Below are positions 17,861-27,464 of a DNA stretch of 64,000 nt, one piece after another. Origin of the DNA: Pectobacterium punjabense (GTDB lineage: Bacteria; Pseudomonadota; Gammaproteobacteria; Enterobacterales; Enterobacteriaceae); contig NZ_CP038498.1 in assembly GCF_012427845.1 (NCBI RefSeq), positions 2,976,001 to 3,040,000 on the forward strand, written 5' to 3'. Each line of letters opens with the position of its first letter. The first letter of the stretch is position 1. Made by a program: the position numbers and the translations under genes. The notes beneath the pieces were generated by a model. That model was not told the origin of the DNA, searched no databases, and worked only from the letters and a program-made list of their open reading frames with translations.

Positions 17861-19024
17861 ATGAATTATAAAAAAGCAATAGAAGATTCGGAATTTTTGT
17901 TACCGATGGCAGCATTGTCTGTTAACTCGCCAGATGGAGAGAATGGTGCAGAAATGCCGTCTCATGGAAAAAAAATGATTAAGAATCAATCACCCACGCA
18001 AGAGTTATTCGTCTTCAACGAGTCTGATGTCGATTCAATGGACTCTAAAAAAATCTCATCCAATGAAACAACGGAGGTGACTGAAAACACTGTGGTTTCA
18101 TTCTTCTGCGGTTGCGGCGGTCTAGACTTAGGATTTTTGGGGGGATTTGACTATAAAGGGGAAAGCATTCCTAAATTATCATTCAAATTATTATCAGCCT
18201 ACGATAATGATTCCAAATGCATAGACACTTATAATGCTAATATTTCTAATCATGGGGAAGTAAAGGATTTATCTAACTATAATCCTGAAGATGTTCCATC
18301 CGCCGATGTTTTAATCGGAGGATTCCCATGCCAAGATTTTGCAACATGTGGTCCGCGGCATGGTTTAACATCAGTGCGAGGGCGATTATATCAAGCTCTA
18401 ATTAATTATATGAATCTCCATAAACCTCTCGTAGTCGTAGGAGAGAATGTTCCAGGCTTGGCAAATATGGAGAAAGGTAAAGTTCTAGAAACGATTAAAG
18501 ATGATCTACAAAATGCTGGTTATAAAGTTCAGGTTTGGACTTTATTTGCACCAGATTATGGCGTTCCACAGCGAAGAACTCGTTTATTTATAGTTGCAGT
18601 CAGAGAAGACTTACATGGTTTCCCAACTAAGCCTATAGCTACTCATCATGAAAGTAACTATCTAACTACCTCTTGGGCAATAGCTGATCTTGAAAAGATC
18701 GTAGACGAAAGCATACCAAATCAATCTCAATTCTTTAAAGCAGCTAAAGCCAAAAAAGGTAATGGGCAGGGTGACGAGAAAACATTAGCGAATAGCCCAT
18801 CTTATACAATAAGGGCGAATGCAAAATCTAGAGTACAATTCCATTATTCTCTAGACAGAAGATTAACTGTCAGAGAATGTGCTCGCTTACAAACATTCCC
18901 AGACAATTTTGAATTTCCACACTCTGCAACTTCGAACATTATGCAGATAGGTAATGCTGTACCACCACTTCTTGCAAACAAGGTTGCTCAGTCAATAGCC
19001 AAATTTTTGGAGAGCACAAAATGA
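17861..19024 (+). CDS. DNA (cytosine-5)-methyltransferase of a MORC-type restriction system
   Basis: This is a C5-cytosine methyltransferase using S-adenosylmethionine. Motif I is FFCGCGGLDLGF (residues 81-92), motif IV is GGFPCQDF with catalytic Cys157, motif VI is GENVPG (194-199), motif VIII is QRRTRLF, and motifs IX-X are RECARLQTFPDNF and QIGNAVPPLLA. The target-recognition region between VIII and IX is short, about 90 residues. The first 70 residues are an extra, poorly ordered extension; the true start could be one of several Met codons inside it, since no ribosome-binding site precedes 17861. It overlaps the next gene by 4 bp, making it the first gene of a five-gene operon. Confidence 0.93.
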   Translation: MNYKKAIEDSEFLLPMAALSVNSPDGENGAEMPSHGKKMIKNQSPTQELFVFNESDVDSMDSKKISSNETTEVTENTVVSFFCGCGGLDLGFLGGFDYKGESIPKLSFKLLSAYDNDSKCIDTYNANISNHGEVKDLSNYNPEDVPSADVLIGGFPCQDFATCGPRHGLTSVRGRLYQALINYMNLHKPLVVVGENVPGLANMEKGKVLETIKDDLQNAGYKVQVWTLFAPDYGVPQRRTRLFIVAVREDLHGFPTKPIATHHESNYLTTSWAIADLEKIVDESIPNQSQFFKAAKAKKGNGQGDEKTLANSPSYTIRANAKSRVQFHYSLDRRLTVRECARLQTFPDNFEFPHSATSNIMQIGNAVPPLLANKVAQSIAKFLESTK

Positions 19025-21384
19025 ATACAACAAAACTCGATGAACAACTTGTCGATATTACACCAACGCCTAAAATATTAAGAACCCTTGGTGATATTCC
19101 TTTTGCTGCGTGGCAATGCCTTGCCGAACTAACAGATAACTCTTTAGATGCTTTTGCTGATGCCGAATATCGTGGTCTCCTTATCGAATCCCCACGTATT
19201 GATATATATTGGTCAACAGAATCGGTAGCTGCAAATGAGCGAGAGATAGTTGTTCAAGACAATGGTAATGGAATGCCATTGAATATTTTACAAAGCGCCG
19301 CTAAAGCTGGTTATTCGAGTAACGATCCGATCCATAATCTTGGATTATTTGGAATGGGATTCAACATTTCCACAGCAAGACTGGGGGATGAAACAATATT
19401 CCTTTCAGCAACTCCAGATTCAAAAGAGTGGGTTGGGATCAGAATAAACTTCGAGCAATTGATTAAAGATCAATCCTTCACTGCACCAGTTATTCGTGTG
19501 CCTAAAAAAAATGACAGCGAATCAGGCACTAAAATTATTATTAGACACCTCAAAGAAGGTGTATATTCTGAGATCAAAAGGAAAGAAGGAATAATTAAGA
19601 GACAACTCGAAAGCATCTACACCCCTATATTAAGCAAAAATAAAGTTTCATTTTTTGTTCAAGGGAAAAAACTTTCACCCAAAAATTATTGTATCTGGTC
19701 AGATTCAAGATTCGTGATTCGTAAAGGCCAGAAAATAGAAGCGATTCAACATATTAACCGCGATCTTGGTGATACATATTTTGATAAATTGCGAAACAGA
19801 TATTTAGTTGATGACGAAATAACTGAATTAGAAAGCATTTATGAAAAAACAGGAAATATCCCTGAACATATTGTCAAAAGAGCACGTAGGTTAAAGGGAT
19901 GGATAGGTGTACAAAGATATTCTGATACAGTAGATTTTGGCATAGATTTTGTAAGAAATGGTAGAAAAATCCTTGTACAGGACAAATGTCTCTTTGGATT
20001 CGAAAATCCAGATACAGGGACAATAATCACAGAATATCCTGTAGAATTAGGTTCTACCGTTGGTGGACGACTAATTGGCGAGCTTCATGTAGATTACTTG
20101 ATTCCTACATATCAAAAAAATGGATTCGATACTTCTGACAGAGCATGGAGACTAACTCTTGAAGCTGTTCGTGGAGCCGGTCCAATTCTTCCGAAAAGCC
20201 GAGCTGCTATGGGCTATGACGGTGATAATACATCACCATTAGGTAAGTTAGTAAATGCATATCGCAGAATAGACCCAGGAACAAAAAATCTGGCGATCGC
20301 AAACTCCTTAGCTAAAGAGTATTCGAAAAAATTCTATGCGGGTGAATCTGAATATGAGTCAGATGAAAAGTGGTTTAAAGTTGCGCAAGAAGCTGATCGT
20401 GCTCGCAGCGAAGGCACAGAAGGATTAACTCAAGTAAATCCAGGAAATAAACCATCAGACGATCTTGATGATTACATTCCACAAAGTAATATATCAGAAG
20501 AAGAAAAAAATATCGAAAATAAATCGAGTGAAAGTGCGAAACCAATTGCACAAGTAACTTCTTTGAGAGATGAGCTTATACAAAACTCAGATAAAGAAGA
20601 ATCTCTATCAATGAAATACTCGTATGATCTGACCCCTGGTATGGATGTTACCGCATGGAGAGTCAAAGATATCTCAATAAAAATAAAAGGAAATCGGGTG
20701 CCATGCCATATTTTTATTGATGGGATTGAAATAGATTTTTTCTTTGATTCAACGCATCCCATATTGGCAGAATATCCTATTTCAGCAAAACAGCTTTTAC
20801 TGCAAGGATTAGCAGAGAAATATAGTCTGCGCAACCAAACAATTTCAATTCAAGATGCTTTCATTGGTCTTGTGGACAATCATTTGGCTGAAGAAAGAAT
20901 AAATTTCCAATCTCTTCAGGAGAGAGCTCAGTCCATATTATCAAGCATTAAAGAAAGACTTCCAACATTATTAATTCATCGTTTTAATAAGGCTAAAAAA
21001 TTAATAAAAGAAGTAGAATCAGAAGAAGAAGAGTTGGCCAGAAGGCTGATTGATGAGGCTCCACACTTACTTGGTGACTATCAAAATGACCAGCTAAACG
21101 CTTCAAAAACACTGTCATATGTGTGCGATGCCACTGTTCAAAGACTTATTCAGTCCTTTCCAGAAGAGTTCTTAGATAATAAACTATTTGCGCAACCATA
21201 TCTTCAATTAAACATTGGAAATGAATCAACATGTGAACGATTGAGAAAAGTTTCATTGGATAAAATACTTTCTTATCTTTCAGATGTGATTTTATTATTA
21301 CAAGGAGGGCGCGTACATAAAAAACAAGAGTTATTGCGTCATTCTAATACATTGTCAATTCTTGAAGGACTTATGCATGAATAA
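19021..21384 (+). CDS. MORC-like GHKL (HSP90/MutL-type) ATPase
   Basis: This is a 787-residue protein with an N-terminal GHKL ATPase domain. The motifs are ELTDNSLDA (residues 36-44, Mg-binding Asn), DNGNGMP (80-86), LGLFGMGF (108-115) and SGTKIIIRHL. A second domain, similar to the S5-like fold of MORC/MutL, follows up to about residue 420. The rest has acidic linkers and a helical C-terminus. Prokaryotic MORC-type ATPases have been described in predicted restriction systems with an SF2 helicase, a methylase and Vsr-like nucleases, and this operon has exactly that set. It overlaps both neighbours by a few bases (ATGA at the start), so all are co-translated. Confidence 0.88.
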   Translation: MNTTKLDEQLVDITPTPKILRTLGDIPFAAWQCLAELTDNSLDAFADAEYRGLLIESPRIDIYWSTESVAANEREIVVQDNGNGMPLNILQSAAKAGYSSNDPIHNLGLFGMGFNISTARLGDETIFLSATPDSKEWVGIRINFEQLIKDQSFTAPVIRVPKKNDSESGTKIIIRHLKEGVYSEIKRKEGIIKRQLESIYTPILSKNKVSFFVQGKKLSPKNYCIWSDSRFVIRKGQKIEAIQHINRDLGDTYFDKLRNRYLVDDEITELESIYEKTGNIPEHIVKRARRLKGWIGVQRYSDTVDFGIDFVRNGRKILVQDKCLFGFENPDTGTIITEYPVELGSTVGGRLIGELHVDYLIPTYQKNGFDTSDRAWRLTLEAVRGAGPILPKSRAAMGYDGDNTSPLGKLVNAYRRIDPGTKNLAIANSLAKEYSKKFYAGESEYESDEKWFKVAQEADRARSEGTEGLTQVNPGNKPSDDLDDYIPQSNISEEEKNIENKSSESAKPIAQVTSLRDELIQNSDKEESLSMKYSYDLTPGMDVTAWRVKDISIKIKGNRVPCHIFIDGIEIDFFFDSTHPILAEYPISAKQLLLQGLAEKYSLRNQTISIQDAFIGLVDNHLAEERINFQSLQERAQSILSSIKERLPTLLIHRFNKAKKLIKEVESEEEELARRLIDEAPHLLGDYQNDQLNASKTLSYVCDATVQRLIQSFPEEFLDNKLFAQPYLQLNIGNESTCERLRKVSLDKILSYLSDVILLLQGGRVHKKQELLRHSNTLSILEGLMHE

Positions 21385-23068
21385 CGACATCACTTTCCTT
21401 GACGAGAATGTCATGTCTGGAGGAGATTGGCAGGCTTTGGAATTAGCCGTGGTCAGATTAATATCTCATTGTGGTTGGGGAAATATACAATATGTTGGAG
21501 GTTCTGGTGATAAGGGAGCTGATATTTTAGCTGTTAGATTTAATGACCATAGCAAGAAAAATGACTCATACCTCTTTCAAGTTAAGGCTATTACATCATC
21601 TTCTTACATCGGCGTATCGGCTATAAATCAAGCAATTACGGGTCAATCATACTACAGATCAAAGATTGTTGTCGTTGCTACAAATGGAGATTTCACAAAC
21701 TCAGCCTATAAAAGGAGAGATCAGTTAAATAGTGAAGGTTTTAATATAAAACTTTGGAATGGAAGTTTTTTACGCCTATTAATAGAAAAGTGGGGGAGAT
21801 ATAGTTGTGACAGGAGAGAACTTCGTAATTACCAAAAGGATATCGTAGAACTCGTGAGGCAGAGCTATACAAATGGTAGAGGTAAAACATTGTTTGTTGT
21901 AGCAACAGGTTTAGGTAAAACTGTTATTGCAGCATACCTTACTAATCATTTTTACAAAAATGGCCTAAAAAAAGTTTTAGTGCTTTGTCATTCTATTGAC
22001 CTCGCGTATCAACTACAAAAATCCTTTTGGAGCCAATTATCAAAAAACATTCCTACACGCTTATTTATGAGTGGAGATGCTCCAGTGCCTTATGAAGGTA
22101 TTAACTTTGGTTTATATCAAACACTTTATGGGTATTTAGGGGGGTTACAACCGGATGCTTTTGATTTAATAATAGTTGATGAAGCACATCATGCTTTGGC
22201 AAATGCATTTTCGACTTGTATTGAACATTTAAATCCTAAGTTATTAATTGGCATGACTGCTACGCCCTGGCGAGGTGATGGGAGAACGATAGATTCAATA
22301 TTTGGAGAACCTATAGCAAAAGTATCACTTATAGACGGAATGCGTATGGGGTTCTTAGCTGTCGTGGATTACAGACTAATGTGCGATAATATTAACTGGG
22401 AAGAAATACCTAAATTAGCAAAAAATAAACTTACAATCAAAGATTTGAACAAACGATTGTTTTTACCACAACGAGATGATGCGGTCATTGCGGAAATAAT
22501 TAAGGTTCTTCAGAGTATAAATAATCCTCGGATCGTTGTATTTTCACCTTCCAAAAGTCACGCTGATTCGTTTGCCAGTAAACTAGTATCATCAGGTATA
22601 TCTGCTGCCAATATGTCAATTGATGACAAAATTTTAAGACGTCAAATCCTTCTAGAATTCTCATCTGGAAAAATTCAAGCGTTGACAGCAGTAGATGTTT
22701 TAAACGAGGGTATTGACGTTCCTGATGTTAATGTCCTCGTTTTTTTAAGAGCAACACATTCCCGTAGAATATTTATTCAACAACTCGGTCGTGGTTTACG
22801 TTTGGCACCAGGCAAAGAAGAAGTAATTGTGCTGGATTTTGTTACAGATATAAGGAGAATTGCCGCAGTAAAAGAGTTAGATAATGAAGCAAAAAAATCG
22901 TCTTATAGACAAGAGGCAGAGACTGTATTTTTAAGAGATGGAGTGGTAACATTCAGTAACAATAGAGGGCAAAAACTCATTGATGCTTGGTTAGATGAGG
23001 TTGCAAGTTTACAAGATCAAGACGAAGCAGAAAGATTGATATTTCCTGACACGGAGGCTTGGATATGA
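21377..23068 (+). CDS. Mrr-like nuclease fused to SF2 helicase
   Basis: Residues about 15-130 form a restriction-endonuclease-like (Mrr_cat) domain: GDKGADI supplies the acidic residue and YLFQVK supplies the Q-x-K. From about 145 a DEAD-like SF2 helicase follows: ATGLGKT (Walker A, 176-182), DEAH (268-271), GMTATPWR (motif III) and HSRRIFIQQLGRGLR (motif VI). It is the likely DNA-cleaving and translocating subunit. The start is the ATG at 21377, with GAAGGA eight bases upstream, and overlaps the ATPase gene by 8 bp. The next gene begins inside its last codons. Confidence 0.9.
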   Translation: MNNDITFLDENVMSGGDWQALELAVVRLISHCGWGNIQYVGGSGDKGADILAVRFNDHSKKNDSYLFQVKAITSSSYIGVSAINQAITGQSYYRSKIVVVATNGDFTNSAYKRRDQLNSEGFNIKLWNGSFLRLLIEKWGRYSCDRRELRNYQKDIVELVRQSYTNGRGKTLFVVATGLGKTVIAAYLTNHFYKNGLKKVLVLCHSIDLAYQLQKSFWSQLSKNIPTRLFMSGDAPVPYEGINFGLYQTLYGYLGGLQPDAFDLIIVDEAHHALANAFSTCIEHLNPKLLIGMTATPWRGDGRTIDSIFGEPIAKVSLIDGMRMGFLAVVDYRLMCDNINWEEIPKLAKNKLTIKDLNKRLFLPQRDDAVIAEIIKVLQSINNPRIVVFSPSKSHADSFASKLVSSGISAANMSIDDKILRRQILLEFSSGKIQALTAVDVLNEGIDVPDVNVLVFLRATHSRRIFIQQLGRGLRLAPGKEEVIVLDFVTDIRRIAAVKELDNEAKKSSYRQEAETVFLRDGVVTFSNNRGQKLIDAWLDEVASLQDQDEAERLIFPDTEAWI

Positions 23069-23643
23069 GTAATATTATACCAGAAAAAGTTGCTAAAGCA
23101 GTTAAACAAACTGTTTATATTGAAGCAGATAAAGTGAATTATTTATCACGTTCTCGTACTGAAAATGGCATATTTTTAGCACAACTAGTTTCCATGCCTA
23201 TGGTAGGGGGAAAACTATCACAATATATGCGAAAAGATGCCATTCGGACATACATAAAAGATGCAATTTTGAATAGATACTCAAAAGATAAAACTGGAGA
23301 AGCAAAACCGGATGATCTTAGTTTAATCATTTCTCAAACTTTTGGTGTTGAAGCAACTTTAATAGAAGAAAATTCAAAAATAAAAACATCTATTTTCTAT
23401 GGAGAAAGCGGTACCCATATTATCGTTGTTGCTGATGGCACAGTCTTAAAATGGGAAACGGCATTGAGGAAAGCATTAATACTAGTAGCATCCACACCTT
23501 TAACAGAACGTTGTGAAACGACAGTATCAATACTTTTAACCCTTTTCGCAAGGCATCAAAAAGTATCACCTTCAGATGAAAAATGTATACAAAAAGCTCT
23601 TTCTATATGTAATGCAAAGGCCTATATCTATGGGGATGATTGA
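23065..23643 (+). CDS. Unknown fourth component of the restriction operon
   Basis: This is a 192-residue protein with no family I recognise. The start is the ATG at 23065 with GGAGG upstream, overlapping the helicase gene by 4 bp (ATGA), so it is an integral part of the operon. The N-terminal half is mixed alpha/beta with the unusual VSMPMVGGKLSQYMRKDAIR. The C-terminal part is helical (TTVSILLTLFARHQKVSP). No catalytic motif, zinc ligand or HTH is evident. It could be a specificity or adaptor subunit, which is inference from operon position only. Confidence 0.8.
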   Translation: MSNIIPEKVAKAVKQTVYIEADKVNYLSRSRTENGIFLAQLVSMPMVGGKLSQYMRKDAIRTYIKDAILNRYSKDKTGEAKPDDLSLIISQTFGVEATLIEENSKIKTSIFYGESGTHIIVVADGTVLKWETALRKALILVASTPLTERCETTVSILLTLFARHQKVSPSDEKCIQKALSICNAKAYIYGDD

Positions 23644-23645
23644 AC

Positions 23646-24104
23646 ATGGACAATATTAGTAAAGAAGAACGACATCGCATAATGGTGTCAGTTAAACAAA
23701 AAAATACCAGGCCAGAAATAAAAGTACGTTCGTTTCTTCATGCTAATGGTTTACGTTTTAAAATCCACGACGATAAGCTTCCTGGAAAACCTGATATTGT
23801 TTTACCTAAATATAGATTAGTTATAATGGTAAATGGTTGTTTTTGGCATGGACATATTAATGAAAATTGTAAACTCGCAAGAGTACCAAAGTCCAATGTT
23901 GCCTTTTGGCTTGATAAAATTCAGAAAAACAGACAACGCGATCAGAAGAACATTTCAGATCTTAACAAATTGGGTTGGACAGTGATCATTGTGTGGGAAT
24001 GTTTTTTATTTAACAAAAGTTATCTTCCTCAACTAGTTAATTTTATCAAGTCAAAAACAGAGGATACATCTTTATTATTGGATGTGTTTCCCTCCCAACT
24101 GTAG
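23646..24104 (+). CDS. Vsr-family (very-short-patch) endonuclease
   Basis: This 152-residue protein belongs to the Vsr family. Visible features are NTRPEIKVRSFLH (20-32), the catalytic Asp50 in GKPDIVLP, NGCFWHGH (63-70) and a late WTVIIVWEC strand. E. coli Vsr nicks T:G mismatches arising at sites methylated by Dcm. Here it could repair deamination at sites of the operon's own methylase, or serve as the restriction nuclease as proposed for some MORC systems. The ATG at 23646 is chosen; a TTG two codons earlier overlaps the previous stop. It is the last gene of the operon, followed by 190 bp without genes. Confidence 0.92.
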   Translation: MDNISKEERHRIMVSVKQKNTRPEIKVRSFLHANGLRFKIHDDKLPGKPDIVLPKYRLVIMVNGCFWHGHINENCKLARVPKSNVAFWLDKIQKNRQRDQKNISDLNKLGWTVIIVWECFLFNKSYLPQLVNFIKSKTEDTSLLLDVFPSQL

Positions 24105-24366
24105 TTAAATATTAGTCAACACATCCAGTCTTCATTTTGTCTAATCTTATTGCATAACTATCTGACGAAAGACAGAAATGAGAGTATGTCGTTTAATTTA
24201 AGTAAATAATTGCATTTATTTTTTTAATCACTATTTTCTCATACAAACAGCAAACGCTTTTAAATTTTTAGGGTTGTTGAGATGACTACAAATGTAGTCC
24301 CCCCAGAATTTAGTCTTACCGCTTAATAGAGTCCTCTGGTTAAAATACAACCTATGGAGGTGCGCT

Positions 24367-24633
24367 ATGAAGAAAATACGTTTCACCGAATCCCAGATCC
24401 TGAGGGTCCTAAAAGAAGTTGAAGGCGGTCGACATGTGAAGGATGTTTGCCGCGAGAATGGCGTTTCAGAAGCCAGCTACTACAACTGGAAATCAAAATA
24501 TGGCGGCATGGAGTCCTCTGATATCAAACGCATGAAAGAGCTGGAAGAGGAAAACCGGCGATTGAAGCAGATGTACGCCTCTTTGAGCCTGGACCATGAG
24601 ATCCTCAAGGACGTCATCGCAAAAAAACTTTAA
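24367..24633 (+). CDS. Transposase OrfA of right IS copy
   Basis: This is the 88-residue helix-turn-helix plus coiled-coil subunit, identical by eye to the left copy. A GGAGGTGCGCT ribosome-binding site precedes the ATG. The A7 run at 24621-24627 followed by CTTTAA is the likely -1 frameshift site giving OrfAB. Confidence 0.93.
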   Translation: MKKIRFTESQILRVLKEVEGGRHVKDVCRENGVSEASYYNWKSKYGGMESSDIKRMKELEEENRRLKQMYASLSLDHEILKDVIAKKL

Positions 24634-24656
24634 CGGTCCCCGATAAACGCGAACTG

Positions 24657-25475
24657 GTGCGCTATGTCATGACGGAACATCAGGCCAGCGAGCGACGCGG
24701 GTGCCGGATTATCGGTATTAGCCGAAGCCTTTTGCATTATCGCCCGAATGCCGAACGGGATATTCCGGTCATCGAGGCGCTACAAAATCTGGCGCATCAT
24801 TATCCGGCCTATGGATTTGGCCTGATGTTCAACAAACTGCGTCAGACGGGGTTATCGTGGAATAAGAAACGCGTTTACCGAATATATCGTTGGTTAAAAC
24901 TAAACCTCAGACGCAAGGGTAAAAAACGCTTACCCAACCGGAGTCCACAGCCTCTGGCGGTCCCCGTTAGCATGAATCACTGTTGGTCAGTGGATTTTAT
25001 GAGTGACGCACTGATGGATGGAAGGCGATTCAGATTGTTTAATGTCGTCGATGATTTTAATCGGGAAGCGCTGGCAGTCGAAGTGGACTTAAATATCCCG
25101 GCGCATCGCGTAGTGCGCATTCTGGAACGGCTCAGCGCAGAAAGAGGTTACCCGGCGTTTATCCGAAGCGACAATGGACCGGAACTCACCGCCGCCGCCC
25201 TGTCGGAATGGGCCGAACGGCATGGAGTCATACTGGATTTTATTCAGCCGGGCAAGCCAATGCAGAACGGATTTATCGAACGGTTTAATAAGACATTACG
25301 AACGGAAATACTCGACTTGTATCTGTTCCGAACGCTGTCTGAAGTGCGAGAATTAACAGAAAACTGGCGGACGGAATACAACGAGGAACGCCCACATAGT
25401 TCACTTGGCAATCTACCACCGGTTATCTATGCAAGGCAAAAACTGGCCGGAGACTCTAACTGGCGGTGGTACTAA
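24657..25475 (+). CDS. Transposase OrfB of right IS copy
   Basis: This is the 272-residue catalytic region of the transposase with a complete DDE triad (SVDFMSDAL, RSDNGPELT, IERFNKTLR). Frameshifting from orfA would extend it N-terminally through VPDKRELVRY. It is the same as the left copy as far as can be read, so both elements are recent and probably active. Confidence 0.93.
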   Translation: MRYVMTEHQASERRGCRIIGISRSLLHYRPNAERDIPVIEALQNLAHHYPAYGFGLMFNKLRQTGLSWNKKRVYRIYRWLKLNLRRKGKKRLPNRSPQPLAVPVSMNHCWSVDFMSDALMDGRRFRLFNVVDDFNREALAVEVDLNIPAHRVVRILERLSAERGYPAFIRSDNGPELTAAALSEWAERHGVILDFIQPGKPMQNGFIERFNKTLRTEILDLYLFRTLSEVRELTENWRTEYNEERPHSSLGNLPPVIYARQKLAGDSNWRWY

Positions 25476-25566
25476 AAACCGGAGGGACTACACAAAGACC
25501 CAATCTGAACCTGATATTACCTGATTAAACGATAAACTCGTTCATCAGATATACTGCCTTCTGAAA

Positions 25567-26119
25567 CTGAATTTTCGTCATAAAGAAAAGCAACGTTTTC
25601 CAGTACGTGACTCAGCACCATGGCGGTGCAGGAACACCTGAATCAGAGTTGGTCAGTAGATTTTATGCATGATGCTCTGATGTGTGGCAGACGTTTTCGC
25701 ACGTTCAAAGTGGTGGATGATTTTAATCGTGAAGTGCTGGCTATAGCAATTGACCTGAATATCCCGGCACAACGCGTGGTTCGTGTGTTGGACCGGATAG
25801 TGGCAAACCGAGAATATCCGCTTAGATAACGGTCCAGAGTCGCTCTAGTTAACGCTGGTACAATGGGTAGAAGAACATGGTGTAGCACTGGAATTTATTA
25901 AACCGAGCAAGCCAACACAGAATGCTTTAACCAGACGTACCGAACAGAAATACTGGATTTTTACCTATTCAAAAAACTGAATGAAATACAGGATATCGTG
26001 GAGCGCTCACTGCACGAATATAATAGCGAGCAGCCCCATGAATCCTTGAATAACCTGACGCCGGAAAAATATCGGCTGATTGCTAAAAACCCGAAAATTT
26101 CAAAAATGTGTGGAACTAA
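25567..26119 (+). pseudogene. Decayed IS3-family orfB
   Basis: Fragments in shifting frames follow IS3-family OrfB: LNFRHKEKQRFPVRD, then NQSWSVDFMHDALMCGRRF and VVDDFNREVLAIAIDLNIPA. After a frame break come WVEEHGVALEFIKPSKPTQN and the final KNPKISK-like end, with a stop at 26117-26119. Several stops and frame changes make it inactive. It is a different lineage from the intact IS immediately upstream and resembles the family of the orfA fragment at 4029. Confidence 0.8.
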
Positions 26120-26207
26120 AACAGGTGCCCTTACATACCATGGATGATGTGGGTAAGGTACAAGCCGAGTTATATGGTCTTCATGGTGTGAGGAAAATCG
26201 AGGCTGA

Positions 26208-27464
26208 TCATCTCCCAAGCTTCCCAAAATCAAACGGACTCACCGCCCTCTCCCGATTCGCATCCAGAAAATCCGCCCACCATTGCAGCATCAGTTTGCG
26301 CTCATCCAGATGCTCTGCCTTATGAATGTACGCAGCCCGAACGCCATTGCGCTCCTGGTGGCTCATTTGCCGCTCTACCGCATCCCTAGACCACAAGCCC
26401 GACTCAATCAACGAACTACAGGCCATGGTACGAAAGCCGTGACCACATACATCCGTTTTGGTGTCGTAACCCATAGTTTGCAGCGCTTTGTTCACCGTGC
26501 CCTCACTAACGGGTTTTCGTGACGAATGATCGCCAATGAAAACCAGTTCACAATACCCACTCACCTCTCTGATCTTTTTAAGGATCTCCAGTGCCTGACG
26601 GCTTAGTGGGACAAGGTGTGGTGTGTGCATTTTTGAACCGCGTTCGGAGAATTTCACTCCAGGGATTGGTTCACGTTCTGGAGGAATCGTCCACAACGCT
26701 CGTTCAAAGTCGATTTCAGGCCAACGGGCAAAACGGAGTTCACTGGAGCGGATAAAAATTAGTAGGGAGAGGTTAATAACCCACTTGGTAAACTCACGGC
26801 CTTTGTAACCGTCAATGCGGCCAAGAAGTTCAGGCAAACGTTCAAGCGCTAATGCCGGACGATGTTCGACTTTGCCAGGCATAATCGCCCCTGCCATATC
26901 CTGCGCCGGGTTATAGTCAATCAGGCCGTTTTGTACGGCATAGGTCATAATGGCAGTCACGCGTTGTTTTAGACGCTTAGCCACTTCTAAACGTCCGGAG
27001 CGTTCAACGCTTTTAATCGGTGTCAGCAAATCGCGAGTTTTCAGATTCGCGATGTGAGTACCACCGATGGCGGGGAAAATATTGTCGCTCAGACTTTTCA
27101 GGATACGTTCGGCATGTGAGTCTGACCATTTCTTGTTGTCGGCGTGCCAAGCGCGGGCTACAACTTCGAAAGTTTGCGCATCATCCTGTTGTTGAGTTTT
27201 GACTGCCTTTTTATGCTCGTTAGGATCAACGCCAGCAGCAATAAGTTTTCGCGCCTCATCACGTTTCTGACGCGCTTCAGAAAGGGAAACCTCGGGGTAA
27301 ACACCTAGTGCCAGCGTCTTTTCTTTGCCACCCGAACGATAGCGTAAGCGCCAATATTTAGACCCATTGGTATGGACCAAAAGAAACATACCGTTTCCAT
27401 CGGTAAGTTTATAAGGCTTCTCTTCCGGTTTTGCTGAACGTACCTTGATATCCGTGAGTGCCAT
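26208..27464 (-). CDS. P4-type tyrosine integrase of island 1
   Basis: This 418-residue integrase has the DUF4102 arm-binding N-terminus (ALTDIKVRSAKPEEKPYKL, then DGNGMFLLVHTNGSKYWR), a core-binding SAM-like region, and the catalytic domain. The catalytic residues are visible: R in FIRSSELRFARW, H-x-x-R in GHGFRTMACS, a later His in QMSHQERNGVRAAY, and the Tyr of that segment. It starts about 200 bp from tRNA-Leu, its target, and reads into the island. It resembles the second integrase at 36447 but with clear divergence. Confidence 0.93.
   Translation of the reverse strand: MALTDIKVRSAKPEEKPYKLTDGNGMFLLVHTNGSKYWRLRYRSGGKEKTLALGVYPEVSLSEARQKRDEARKLIAAGVDPNEHKKAVKTQQQDDAQTFEVVARAWHADNKKWSDSHAERILKSLSDNIFPAIGGTHIANLKTRDLLTPIKSVERSGRLEVAKRLKQRVTAIMTYAVQNGLIDYNPAQDMAGAIMPGKVEHRPALALERLPELLGRIDGYKGREFTKWVINLSLLIFIRSSELRFARWPEIDFERALWTIPPEREPIPGVKFSERGSKMHTPHLVPLSRQALEILKKIREVSGYCELVFIGDHSSRKPVSEGTVNKALQTMGYDTKTDVCGHGFRTMACSSLIESGLWSRDAVERQMSHQERNGVRAAYIHKAEHLDERKLMLQWWADFLDANRERAVSPFDFGKLGR

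Larger units (their letters stand above)
24293..25492 (+). mobile_element. IS3-family (IS407-group-like) element, right copy, 1200 bp
   Basis: It has the same 1200-bp length and ends as the left copy at 14850-16049 but in inverse orientation. Its own 4-bp target duplication CAAA lies at 24289-24292 and 25493-25496. The distinct duplications show separate insertion events. It carries orfA and orfB without lesions. Confidence 0.95.

Noticed and set aside
14850..25492. Composite transposon carrying the restriction operon
   Set aside because: The outer flanks differ (TTGT on the left, CAAA on the right), and each IS has matching duplications on its own two sides, so each inserted separately.
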